Source: an uncultured Dorea sp. (GTDB lineage: Bacteria > Bacillota > Clostridia > Lachnospirales > Lachnospiraceae). Taken from it: a stretch of 7,493 bases of DNA. A program made the position numbers and the translations under genes. Shown in pieces: positions 1 through 6,837 of this stretch; position 1 is the first letter of the stretch; each line of letters begins with the position of its first letter. Location of the stretch: contig CAJUTH010000071.1 of NCBI GenBank assembly GCA_910589275.1, forward strand, positions 1-7,493. The letters are read 5' to 3'. The notes under the pieces were generated by a model. It was not told where the DNA came from, ran no database searches, and saw only the letters and a program-made list of their open reading frames with translations.

Positions 1-1493
1 GGCCTCTTGTGGAAGAGTATGCCAATCAAAAAGTGATCCTGCGGGTAAGGTTTTCAATGTGGAGGAAGATCCTGCATCTTCCGATGGATCAGTTCGGAAA
101 GGAACAGCCGTCTTCGCTGGTGTCGGCCGTTACGAACGACGTAACTCAGGCGACTCTGGTGATCAGCGGAATATTCTCAGGAGCTGCGTCGCTGTTCGGA
201 TTTGTCCGCGCCTGTATGATCTTGTATCAATACAATTCGCCTCTCGCAGCATACCTTTTGCTCTGCATACCGGTTGCGGTGGCGATGTTTATCATCGTCG
301 GCAAGCTGCAGTTTACCATAATGAAAAAGCGCTATGCGGCGTTGAATGAAATGACCACATTTTTCTCCGAGCACCTGTCGGCCGGAAAATACGTAAAAGC
401 GCAGGTAATGGAAGAGAAAGAGTTGGAAAGCGGATATGCGGCAATCGATTCACGGTATAAGGCAGATATATACTATGCTTTCATGGAGCAGATTCAGGTT
501 CTGACCAATTCCCTATACTCCCTTCTTACGACTGTCGTAATGGCAGTGGGCGGTTCCAGATTGATTAACGCCGGGAAAATGGAAGCGACAGGGATTAATA
601 TGTTCAGCACCTATATGACGCAGGTAAATCTCTATATGGCGGAGCTTTTGACGGTGTGGCAGAACGTGATGGGCTCGAAAGGCGCGCTTGTCCATGTCGG
701 GGATATTCTTGATATGGAAGAGGAGCATACGGAAAAAGGCAATTCCTGGACAGAATCCGAGAACAGAGATATTGTGTTCAAAAACGTGAACTTTGGATAT
801 GGGAGCGAAAAAGAAATCCTTCATGACTTTTCCGTTTGCATTCCGGGAGGAAAGACGACGGCGGTGATCGGTGATAACGGTTCCGGAAAATCTACGGTCA
901 TGAAACTGATACAGGGATTCTACCAGCCTGATTCGGGAGAAATATGGGTTGGAGGAAACAGGATAAGCGAAACGAGTCCCCGGGAATGTCATAAAAAATT
1001 TGGCTATGTACTTCAGAACAATCCGCTGATGTCAGGTACGATCCGGGATAATATTCTGTATGGCACAGAAGGAGAGACACCGGAGGAAGAGATGAAAAAA
1101 GCGGCAGGAGAAGCCAGGGCGGATTCTTTTATAGATGCGCTTCCCAACGGATATGATACGACTCTTGGAGAGGCGGGGAATCGTTTGTCAAGCGGTCAGA
1201 AACAGAGGATAGCCATTGCCAGGGCATTGATTGCGAAGCCGGATTATCTGATACTCGACGAGGCGGGGGCGAGTCTGGATCATGACACATATATGAAGAT
1301 CTATCATGGTATCAGGAAGAAGATGGAAGGCAACACTATTGTTTTCATCGCCCATGATATGCGCGAGATTGCAGAAGCAGACTATCTGGTCGTTATGCAT
1401 CACGGACGTCTTGAAGCCTGCGGAACCCATGAAGAAGTATTTGCCATAAGCAGGACTTATCAGGAATATCTGCAGTCTACTGAGGCATCTTAA
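1..1493 (+). CDS. ABC exporter, fused transmembrane and ATP-binding domains, 5'-truncated by the window edge
   Basis: This is an exporter-type ABC half-transporter, expected to work as a dimer in the cytoplasmic membrane. Numbering from the GTG at position 9, hydrophobic segments lie near residues 48-75, 77-101, 164-187 and 195-222, matching TM3 to TM6 of a six-helix exporter core. The ATPase half starts near residue 253: A-loop Tyr264, Walker A GDNGSGKST (288-296), Q-loop Gln336, signature LSSGQ (393-397, instead of LSGGQ), Walker B LILDE (414-418) with catalytic Glu418, D-loop ASLD and switch His449. All catalytic residues are present. The frame is open to the left edge and the GTG falls inside the membrane domain, so roughly 80-100 residues (TM1-TM2) are missing and GTG is not the real start. 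The substrate is unknown. The neighbouring chaperone, thioredoxin and peptidase genes suggest a peptide or small protein. No peptidase C39 domain is visible in the part present. Confidence 0.93.
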   Translation, partial: PLVEEYANQKVILRVRFSMWRKILHLPMDQFGKEQPSSLVSAVTNDVTQATLVISGIFSGAASLFGFVRACMILYQYNSPLAAYLLLCIPVAVAMFIIVGKLQFTIMKKRYAALNEMTTFFSEHLSAGKYVKAQVMEEKELESGYAAIDSRYKADIYYAFMEQIQVLTNSLYSLLTTVVMAVGGSRLINAGKMEATGINMFSTYMTQVNLYMAELLTVWQNVMGSKGALVHVGDILDMEEEHTEKGNSWTESENRDIVFKNVNFGYGSEKEILHDFSVCIPGGKTTAVIGDNGSGKSTVMKLIQGFYQPDSGEIWVGGNRISETSPRECHKKFGYVLQNNPLMSGTIRDNILYGTEGETPEEEMKKAAGEARADSFIDALPNGYDTTLGEAGNRLSSGQKQRIAIARALIAKPDYLILDEAGASLDHDTYMKIYHGIRKKMEGNTIVFIAHDMREIAEADYLVVMHHGRLEACGTHEEVFAISRTYQEYLQSTEAS

Positions 1494-1500
1494 AAGAAAG

Positions 1501-1505
1501 AAGGA
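1501..1505 (+). promoter_or_regulatory. Ribosome-binding site deciding the start at 1512
   Basis: AAGGA, within a longer purine run, ends directly against an ATG at 1506 but lies 6 bases before the ATG at 1512. Normal spacing therefore favours 1512 as the start of the small anchored protein. Confidence 0.6.
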
Positions 1506-1511
1506 ATGATT

Positions 1512-2000
1512 ATGAAGAAATTTACGATTGTGTCTTCCCTGCTTTTCGTGTTACTGTTTTGTGGGATGGTGGGATATGTGGCGTCGTCCGAAGACTTTAC
1601 GCCTCCAAAGGAGGAGGAAGAAGCGGCCGTGCCTGAAGAAGAAGACAGGGAAGCGCCTGTCTGGAATAAAACGGTGGATGAACTCGTCTCATTTCTGGAG
1701 GAGAAGGGGCTGATCCATGCAGACAGTAAAGTGACGCTCAGTGCGGAAGGTCTGTGTACACTTGCGCTAAAGTATGACGGAGCCGAAATATACTGGTGGG
1801 ATCTGGAGAATCTGGTCCCGGAATCTGGCGAGTATCAGGCATATGAGAGTCTCAGGACAAAAGGCGAGATCGATTTATATGGAGCCGGTACGATTATTAT
1901 GCCGAAGAAAAACGGGCCTTTTGCACTTTTATTAACCTATTATGAAGGCGATGTGCAGGCGTTAGAAAAAGCGTTTGGAGAATTTGGTCAGGAGAATTGA
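1512..2000 (+). CDS. Small membrane-anchored or secreted protein of unknown family
   Basis: The protein has 162 residues and I do not recognise its family. It opens with a short positive end (MKK) and a hydrophobic stretch to about residue 25, which reads as a signal peptide or a single N-terminal membrane anchor. A cysteine sits in the hydrophobic stretch (LLFC), but Phe at -1 does not fit a lipobox, so a lipoprotein is unlikely. A strongly acidic, proline-containing linker (about residues 30-50) follows, then a compact domain of about 110 residues starting at VWNKTVDELVSFL, with aromatic-rich strands (EIYWWDLENL) and no metal-binding or catalytic motif I can name. It lies 18 bases after the ABC exporter gene and 3 bases before the LytTR gene. 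Its job is probably outside or at the membrane, as an accessory or sensor for the exporter. That role rests on context alone. Confidence 0.8.
   Translation: MKKFTIVSSLLFVLLFCGMVGYVASSEDFTPPKEEEEAAVPEEEDREAPVWNKTVDELVSFLEEKGLIHADSKVTLSAEGLCTLALKYDGAEIYWWDLENLVPESGEYQAYESLRTKGEIDLYGAGTIIMPKKNGPFALLLTYYEGDVQALEKAFGEFGQEN
1990..1994 (+). promoter_or_regulatory. Ribosome-binding site for the LytTR gene, inside the preceding gene
   Basis: AGGAG lies within the last codons of the preceding gene and 9 bases before the ATG at 2004. A TTG at 2001 and an ATG at 2010 are in frame but fit less well: TTG is a rarer start and 2010 is 15 bases away. The overlap suggests translational coupling. Confidence 0.6.
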
Positions 2001-2003
2001 TTG

Positions 2004-2768
2004 ATGAAAATGAAGCTTGTTCTGGTAGAAAATGATGAAACATTGTGTACAGAGCTGAAAGAATTACTGGCGTTTTATAATGTATTTGATATTGTGAAAA
2101 CCTTTGAGGGAATCAATGAAGCCAATAAATATATTTGTCTGAATGAGGTGGATGCGGTATTTATCAATCTTAGAACAGGCAATCCCAGATTCAGCGGGGA
2201 CGGGGCTTTTCTGGCGTATAATCTGTCCCAGATCAAGCCCGATGTTCTGGTGGCGCTATATTCAGAAGAAAAACTGGAAGCGAGCCAGGTATTTAGCTGC
2301 GGCTGTGATGAGTACTTTTTGCTTCCGTTTGAAACTCATGTGCTTCAGCGGGTGGTCAGAAGGCTGCAGTATTTGTTTGAATTGCTTCAGTATAAACGGT
2401 TATCGGTGAACCGTTCAATTATGATCAAGACGAGGAACGGATATCAGCTGGTGGATATTGATAAGATTTTCTTTATTGAGCGAGTGGACAGAAAGAACAA
2501 GATGGTGATGGTGGACGGAAAGGAGATGATTCTTTCCGGATATTCCATGAATGAATTGGAACAGATTCTGGAAGGTTATAATTTTTACCGGTGCTATCAG
2601 TCTTTTATCGTGAATCTTTCCAAAGTATCTTATGTCCGGGCGGACAACGAAGCGAAAAATTTTGCTCTGATTTTCGACGGATATGCAGGGGAAGTTATGG
2701 TGAGCCGCGATAAATATACGGAAGTACTGCAGCTTCTGAAAAGTAAATATGCGAAGCTTACGCTTTAG
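2004..2768 (+). CDS. LytTR-family DNA-binding regulator with a degenerate receiver domain
   Basis: The 254-residue protein has a receiver-like fold (about residues 1-122) followed by a LytTR DNA-binding domain (about 136-250). The LytTR part shows the family pattern: IFFIE (155-159), a strand with charged turn, SMNELEQIL (181-189), then FYRCYQSFIVNLSKV (194-208), matching the usual F-R-HRSY-IVN block with Tyr-Gln in place of His-Arg. In the receiver, key phosphorylation residues appear replaced: the acceptor Asp is Asn55 (VFINL), the acidic pair is Glu9-Asn10, and the conserved Lys before Pro is Leu107 (FLLPF). Ser87 may keep the Ser/Thr position. It is therefore likely a phosphorylation-independent pseudo-receiver regulator. 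No histidine kinase gene is adjacent within the window. It probably controls this operon or a linked peptide gene, but no target site can be seen here because the promoter lies outside. Confidence 0.9.
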   Translation: MKMKLVLVENDETLCTELKELLAFYNVFDIVKTFEGINEANKYICLNEVDAVFINLRTGNPRFSGDGAFLAYNLSQIKPDVLVALYSEEKLEASQVFSCGCDEYFLLPFETHVLQRVVRRLQYLFELLQYKRLSVNRSIMIKTRNGYQLVDIDKIFFIERVDRKNKMVMVDGKEMILSGYSMNELEQILEGYNFYRCYQSFIVNLSKVSYVRADNEAKNFALIFDGYAGEVMVSRDKYTEVLQLLKSKYAKLTL

Positions 2769-2772
2769 GAGG
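2767..2772 (+). promoter_or_regulatory. Strong ribosome-binding site deciding the start at 2779
   Basis: A full AGGAGG overlaps the TAG stop of the LytTR gene and lies 6 bases before the ATG at 2779. This rules against the in-frame ATG at 2749, which would overlap the LytTR gene and add ten arginine-rich residues without a comparable ribosome-binding site. Confidence 0.8.
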
Positions 2773-2778
2773 AGAAAG

Positions 2779-3714
2779 ATGAAATCAAAAGTTTTATCGT
2801 TTGCCGAATATGATCAGGTGGATATCAGTATGTACAAGCAAATATTCACGCTTGATGAGAAGGCGTACAAGAAAGAAATGGATTTTATTAAGAACAAAAA
2901 CAGCACATGGGAAGAAGCGGGGGAAGTTACGGATGGAGCGCTTATTGTATGCGACATGGAATCGGCAAATCCGTTTTTTAGCAGAGAGAACCTGAAAATC
3001 ATGGTAGGACAGGGGTTCTTTCACAAGAAGCTGGAAGCGATGTGCGTTGGGCTGAAAAAAGGAACGGCCGGTGTGCTGGACGTTGACGGGGAGAAAGTGA
3101 CCGTAACGGTCCGTTCCATTCAGCAAAAAAAGATTCCTGTGATCACGGACGGGATGATAGAAGCTCTTGGAATTGAAGGGGTGAGCGATGTAGAACAATA
3201 TGAGGCTCGTCTGATCCGGGAGCAGAAAAAAAAGATTGCGGAAAACGAGGGATACGAAGCCGTCCAATATGTGATGGACAAAGTATTTGAGACCAGTACG
3301 TTCGATCTTAAGAAGGCTGACTGGAAAGAAATGACAGATCATGAAATTAAGAGATTGAAGGCAATCTCCAGAGAACAAGGGTTGAATCTGGAAACTATGA
3401 CGCCAGAGGACTTTGAAGGGAAGATGCCGTTCTCAAGCTATCACGAATTATTCGCAAGCGTGCAGAACGATTCGTGGGACAGGCTCTGCGGCTATCTTCT
3501 GGGGCGGGAATATGCAGAAAAAGACGGCGTCGGATATACGATGGAGCAATACCGGGACGATATGGAAGAGTACGTGAAATTCTGGCATGAAACGAAAGAA
3601 AATGCAGAAAAAATCAATACTTATGAATATTCAGAAATTATGTTTTATGTAAATTATTATTACAATAAAGTAAAAGAATACGTGACAGAAAATTTTTTTA
3701 AGGAGGAAAAGTAG
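2779..3714 (+). CDS. Trigger-factor-like peptidyl-prolyl isomerase/chaperone lacking the ribosome-binding domain
   Basis: The 311-residue protein resembles trigger factor from its FKBP-type isomerase domain onward. Residues 24-47 match the short helical lead-in. Residues 48-118 match the FKBP core: GALIVCDME (53-61), the segment IMVGQGFFHKKLEAMCVGLKKGT (74-96; compare the trigger factor pattern LGSGxFIPGFEexLxGmkxGe), and VTVTVRSIQQKKIP (107-120). A helical C-terminal arm follows (about 124-311), as in the trigger factor chaperone body. The roughly 110-residue N-terminal ribosome-docking domain is absent, and the FKBP flap between core strands is very short, so isomerase activity may be weak or lost. 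No signal peptide is visible, so it should be cytosolic. It lies between the LytTR gene and a thioredoxin gene that begins at the base after its stop. A likely role is holding or folding a dedicated client before export. Fold assignment is fairly secure, client is inferred. Confidence 0.78.
   Translation: MKSKVLSFAEYDQVDISMYKQIFTLDEKAYKKEMDFIKNKNSTWEEAGEVTDGALIVCDMESANPFFSRENLKIMVGQGFFHKKLEAMCVGLKKGTAGVLDVDGEKVTVTVRSIQQKKIPVITDGMIEALGIEGVSDVEQYEARLIREQKKKIAENEGYEAVQYVMDKVFETSTFDLKKADWKEMTDHEIKRLKAISREQGLNLETMTPEDFEGKMPFSSYHELFASVQNDSWDRLCGYLLGREYAEKDGVGYTMEQYRDDMEEYVKFWHETKENAEKINTYEYSEIMFYVNYYYNKVKEYVTENFFKEEK
3701..3706 (+). promoter_or_regulatory. Ribosome-binding site for the thioredoxin gene
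   Basis: AGGAGG sits within the last codons of the chaperone gene, 8 bases before the ATG at 3715. That ATG directly follows the TAG stop, an arrangement typical of coupled translation. Confidence 0.75.
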
Positions 3715-4029
3715 ATGGCAATTCAATATGCGGATGATGAAAGCTTTAAGGAACAGATTAAGGAAGGGTTTGTGATCGTGGATTTCTTTTCCGCAACATG
3801 CGTACCGTGTAAAGCCTTTTCCCGTATTTTGGAAGAGCTAGACGCGGAGCTTCCTTTTATCAATATCGTGAAAGTGAACACCACAGATTATCCGAAGCTT
3901 GGCAAAGAGAATCGTATTTTTGCGGTTCCAACCGTTCAATTCTACAAAGACGGTGAAAAGAAGTTTGAGAACGTAGGCGTGATGGAAGTTGAGGAAATAA
4001 AAGAGAAGATTACAGAATTCATGTATTAA
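3715..4029 (+). CDS. Thioredoxin-family thiol-disulfide oxidoreductase with an atypical TCVPC active site
   Basis: At 104 residues this has the length of a classical single-domain thioredoxin and no signal peptide, so it should act in the cytosol. The fold landmarks are in order: the strand IVDFFSA with Asp23 at the position of the buried active-site Asp, the redox pair Cys29-Val-Pro-Cys32 followed by Lys33, the cis-proline loop AVPT (Pro72), and the final strand-helix with FYKDGEK. The usual WCGPC is changed to TCVPC: the Trp before the first cysteine is Thr28 and the Gly between the cysteines is Val30. These changes usually alter redox potential or partner choice, which suggests a specialised rather than housekeeping thioredoxin. 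Placement directly after the chaperone gene suggests they share a cysteine-containing client. The reductase that would recharge it is not in the window. Confidence 0.93.
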   Translation: MAIQYADDESFKEQIKEGFVIVDFFSATCVPCKAFSRILEELDAELPFINIVKVNTTDYPKLGKENRIFAVPTVQFYKDGEKKFENVGVMEVEEIKEKITEFMY

Positions 4030-4041
4030 GAGGGAACGGAT

Positions 4042-6819
4042 ATGGAAATCGGGGAAAAAATCTATGGATTTGAAGTTAAAGAAAAGAAGTATGTGCGGGA
4101 GGTCGAAGGAGATATTATTCAGATGGAGCACCTGTCAACCGGAGCGCAGGTCGTCGTTATAGACAATCAGGACGTTAAAAAGAGCTTTTTGGTTGGATTT
4201 CGGACCATACCAAAGGACAGCACGGGAGTTTTCCATATTCTGGAGCATTCTGTGCTGAACGGTTCCCGCAGATATCCGGATAAAACGATGTTCGTCAATC
4301 TGATGAAACATTCCATGGCAGAATTTGTCAATGCAATTACATATCCAGATCATACGGTATATCCCTTTTGTACAGAGAATGAGAAGGATTTTATGAATCT
4401 GACGGACGTTTACCTAAACGCGGTATTTTGTCCGAATGTTCTTACGGATAAAGAGATCTTCGAACAGGAGGGCTGGCATTTTCAGTGTGAAGACGGAAAA
4501 GCTCCGGAGATTAACGGCGTTGTCTATAATGAGATGAAGGGAGTTTTCTCGTCCCTGGACAGCATATTAGAGGATGAAATGTCTAAGGCAATGTTTCCGG
4601 AAACGGCTTATCGTTTTGTTCCCGGAGGATTTCCGGATACGATTCCCGCGCTATCTTATGAGGAATTTCTGGAATATTACAGGACATTTTATAATGCTTC
4701 CAACTGCTGTATTGTTCTATATGGGAGAATGAATACGGAACAACTGTTTGAGTATATTGACAAAGTTTATCTGGGAAAAATGAAACGCTCAGAACCTGCG
4801 AAGCCGGTTATGCTGCAGAAACCCGTAAAGGGAATCCGAAATAAGCTGTATGATAAGGAGAAGTTCGGCGATCAGGGTGTGTTTGCGTCATGTACCTATA
4901 GTCTGGGTGATTTTGACAACCGGGAACGTATGAATGCAGTCTATATCCTTATGCAGGCGATTATGGGGGAAGACGAGGCGCCGATGAAGAAAGGGCTTAT
5001 TCAGAGCCTGGGAATCCCGGAGATTCAGTATTTTATCATGGATGGTATCAGACAGCCCTATCTTGCCATTAAAATAAAGAATACAGACAAAGAAACTGCC
5101 GGCCGGTTGAAAACGGTTATCACAGAACAGGCGGACAGACTTTGCAAAGAAGGAATAGGAGAAGAGGTATTGGTTTCGGCGATCAACCGTCTGGAATTTT
5201 GGATGAGGGAAAAAGGCGGGAGCCAGCCGGAGGGAATTGAATATGTACTGGATATTGCCGGCGGATGGGCGCAGGGAACCGGACCTTGCGAGATGATAGA
5301 ATTTGAAGAAACCTATGTGAAGATGCGGACTCTTGTAAAGGAAAGATATTTTGAATCACTTTTAAAGGAAATCCTTCTGGAAAATGATTATGAGGCAGAG
5401 GTTTCCCTGGAACCTCTTGAAAAGGCCGAAGAGAAGGGGGAGGAAGAAGAGACAGAAGACCTGCCGGGTCTGTCTGCGGATGATCTGCTTCATAAGAAGG
5501 AGGAGCCGCTCACAAGGGCAGAGGAAGAATCCGGTATTACATATTTGAAACAAGAGATCCCTTCAAAAGGAGTGGCATATCAAAGCTGCTATTTTGATAT
5601 CAGTGATCTGGAGCCGGAGAAAGTTCCTTATGCGAAGCTGCTTTCGGAACTTCTGGGAGACCTTCCTACGAGAAAGCATAGTCTGGAAGAATTAGTGATT
5701 GAGAAGAATATGTGGCTTGGAAATGTAAGAGCTTATCTGGAAGCGTACACCAATACAGATGATATCCGGCATGTTAGGCTTAAATTTGTGATGGATATCA
5801 GCTGTCTGGAACAGAATCTTCCAAGAGCGGTAAAACTGGGGGAAGAGCTGCTGTATGATACCATTCTGGAGCATCCGGAGATTATTCTGAAAAGGATCAG
5901 GCAGAGCAGGATGGAACTGGAAAGGGGATTTGTTACCAGTGGGAACAGCTATGCGTCCGGACGTGCGGCCGCACACTATATGCTGGAAGGAGCGGCAAGG
6001 GAACGCTATAACGGAATTCACTATTATCAGTTCTTAGGAAAGCTTCTGAAGAACTTTGACGCGGACCAGGGGCAGATTATCCGGGAACTTAAGGAAATTC
6101 AGGAGAAGCTTTGCCGTAAATCTAATCTGGTGATGAGTTTTACAGGCACAGAGAAAGCTTACGGCGATTTCCGCCAGTTGATCGCAGCTTCCGGGTTCTG
6201 CGGCAGTGCAAGGGAAAGGGAACCCGGATGGTATCAGGATAAATTGCTTCCCGGGAAATCAGAGGCATTTATCATTCCGTCGGAGGTATCCTATGTTGCG
6301 CTTGGAGGAATCGGGGAATATACCGGTGAGGATTATCTTCTTGGCAGAATGGTGAGCTTCGATTATCTGTGGGCAAAGATCCGCGCTGAAGGAGGGGCTT
6401 ACGGCTGCCAGACGTCTGTACTCCCAAATCAAAGCTGGACCATGAGCTCCTATCGAGATCCGAACGTAAAAAGGACGATAGAAGCCTTCCGCAACACTTC
6501 AAGTTGGCTGAAAGATTTTGAATTAGGAGAGCAGGAGCTTCTGAATTATAAGATTGGCGCAGTTGCCGGATATGACCGGACTCCCAAAACATATGTACAG
6601 GCAAAACGAATGGATTCCTGGTATTTGCGGCAGGAAGAACCGCAGGTCAGGGCAAAGGTCAGAGAAGGGTTGTTAAAGGCGTCGGAAGAAGATTTGAAAA
6701 ACAGGCGTCAGGCGATGGAGAGCTTTGCAGGAGAGGGAACCGTCTGTGTTCTTGGAAACAGAGCGAAGATCGAAGAGGCGGCCGGTCAATTCGACAATGT
6801 AACGGTACTGATGGAGTAA
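4042..6819 (+). CDS. M16C zinc metallopeptidase, PreP/Cym1-like (insulinase superfamily)
   Basis: The 925-residue protein is a full-length single-chain M16C peptidase, a two-half clamshell enzyme that degrades short unfolded peptides in a closed chamber. The inverted zinc motif HILEH lies at residues 65-69 (His65 and His69 ligands, Glu68 catalytic base) and the third ligand is Glu164 in VVYNEMKG. Surrounding family blocks are clear: SVLNGSRRYP (70-79), EFVNAITYPD (94-103), DFMNLTDVYLNAVF (116-129) and QEGWHF (142-147). The C-terminal half keeps the substrate-binding Arg781 and Tyr787 in RAEGGAYG, followed by SYRDPN. Catalysis should be intact. The linker between halves (about 457-499) looks short and very acidic compared with the helical hairpin usual in this family. 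There is no signal peptide, so it is cytosolic. The start at 4042 follows AGAGGGA and matches the family N-terminus (YGFEV). It could be general peptide turnover or leader-peptide clearance for this operon. Confidence 0.95.
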   Translation: MEIGEKIYGFEVKEKKYVREVEGDIIQMEHLSTGAQVVVIDNQDVKKSFLVGFRTIPKDSTGVFHILEHSVLNGSRRYPDKTMFVNLMKHSMAEFVNAITYPDHTVYPFCTENEKDFMNLTDVYLNAVFCPNVLTDKEIFEQEGWHFQCEDGKAPEINGVVYNEMKGVFSSLDSILEDEMSKAMFPETAYRFVPGGFPDTIPALSYEEFLEYYRTFYNASNCCIVLYGRMNTEQLFEYIDKVYLGKMKRSEPAKPVMLQKPVKGIRNKLYDKEKFGDQGVFASCTYSLGDFDNRERMNAVYILMQAIMGEDEAPMKKGLIQSLGIPEIQYFIMDGIRQPYLAIKIKNTDKETAGRLKTVITEQADRLCKEGIGEEVLVSAINRLEFWMREKGGSQPEGIEYVLDIAGGWAQGTGPCEMIEFEETYVKMRTLVKERYFESLLKEILLENDYEAEVSLEPLEKAEEKGEEEETEDLPGLSADDLLHKKEEPLTRAEEESGITYLKQEIPSKGVAYQSCYFDISDLEPEKVPYAKLLSELLGDLPTRKHSLEELVIEKNMWLGNVRAYLEAYTNTDDIRHVRLKFVMDISCLEQNLPRAVKLGEELLYDTILEHPEIILKRIRQSRMELERGFVTSGNSYASGRAAAHYMLEGAARERYNGIHYYQFLGKLLKNFDADQGQIIRELKEIQEKLCRKSNLVMSFTGTEKAYGDFRQLIAASGFCGSAREREPGWYQDKLLPGKSEAFIIPSEVSYVALGGIGEYTGEDYLLGRMVSFDYLWAKIRAEGGAYGCQTSVLPNQSWTMSSYRDPNVKRTIEAFRNTSSWLKDFELGEQELLNYKIGAVAGYDRTPKTYVQAKRMDSWYLRQEEPQVRAKVREGLLKASEEDLKNRRQAMESFAGEGTVCVLGNRAKIEEAAGQFDNVTVLME

Positions 6820-6825
6820 ATATAC

Positions 6826-6830
6826 GGAGA
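6826..6830 (+). promoter_or_regulatory. Ribosome-binding site for the cysteine desulfidase gene
   Basis: GGAGA lies 7 bases before the ATG at 6838. The earlier ATG at 6830 is followed immediately by TGA and cannot be a start. Confidence 0.6.
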
Positions 6831-6837
6831 TGTGAGA

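Noticed and set aside
9..11. GTG as a true start of the ABC exporter
   Set aside because: It would begin inside the membrane domain before TM3, and the frame is open to the window edge, so the real start lies upstream.
513..992. Antisense open frame of 159 codons opposite the ABC exporter
   Set aside because: It overlaps conserved Walker A coding sequence on the other strand, and its product has no recognisable domain.
1524..1565. Possible lipobox cysteine in the small anchored protein
   Set aside because: The cysteine is preceded by Phe (LLFC), and +1 context does not match the usual L-[AST]-[GAS]-C pattern, so I call a signal peptide or anchor instead.
3226..3233. Run of eight A bases in the trigger-factor-like gene, a possible slippage site
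   Set aside because: The frame stays open through it and continues with matching family sequence. There is no sign of a conserved alternate frame.
2794..3378. Long antisense open frame of 194 codons
   Set aside because: It lies wholly opposite the trigger-factor-like gene, has no good ribosome-binding site and encodes a His/Phe/Leu-rich product typical of a reverse-strand shadow.
5964..5975. GC-rich palindrome around GCGGCCGC, similar to one near 6938
   Set aside because: Both fall in coding sequence where Ala and Arg codons explain them; there are no longer arms, T-run or flanking repeats.
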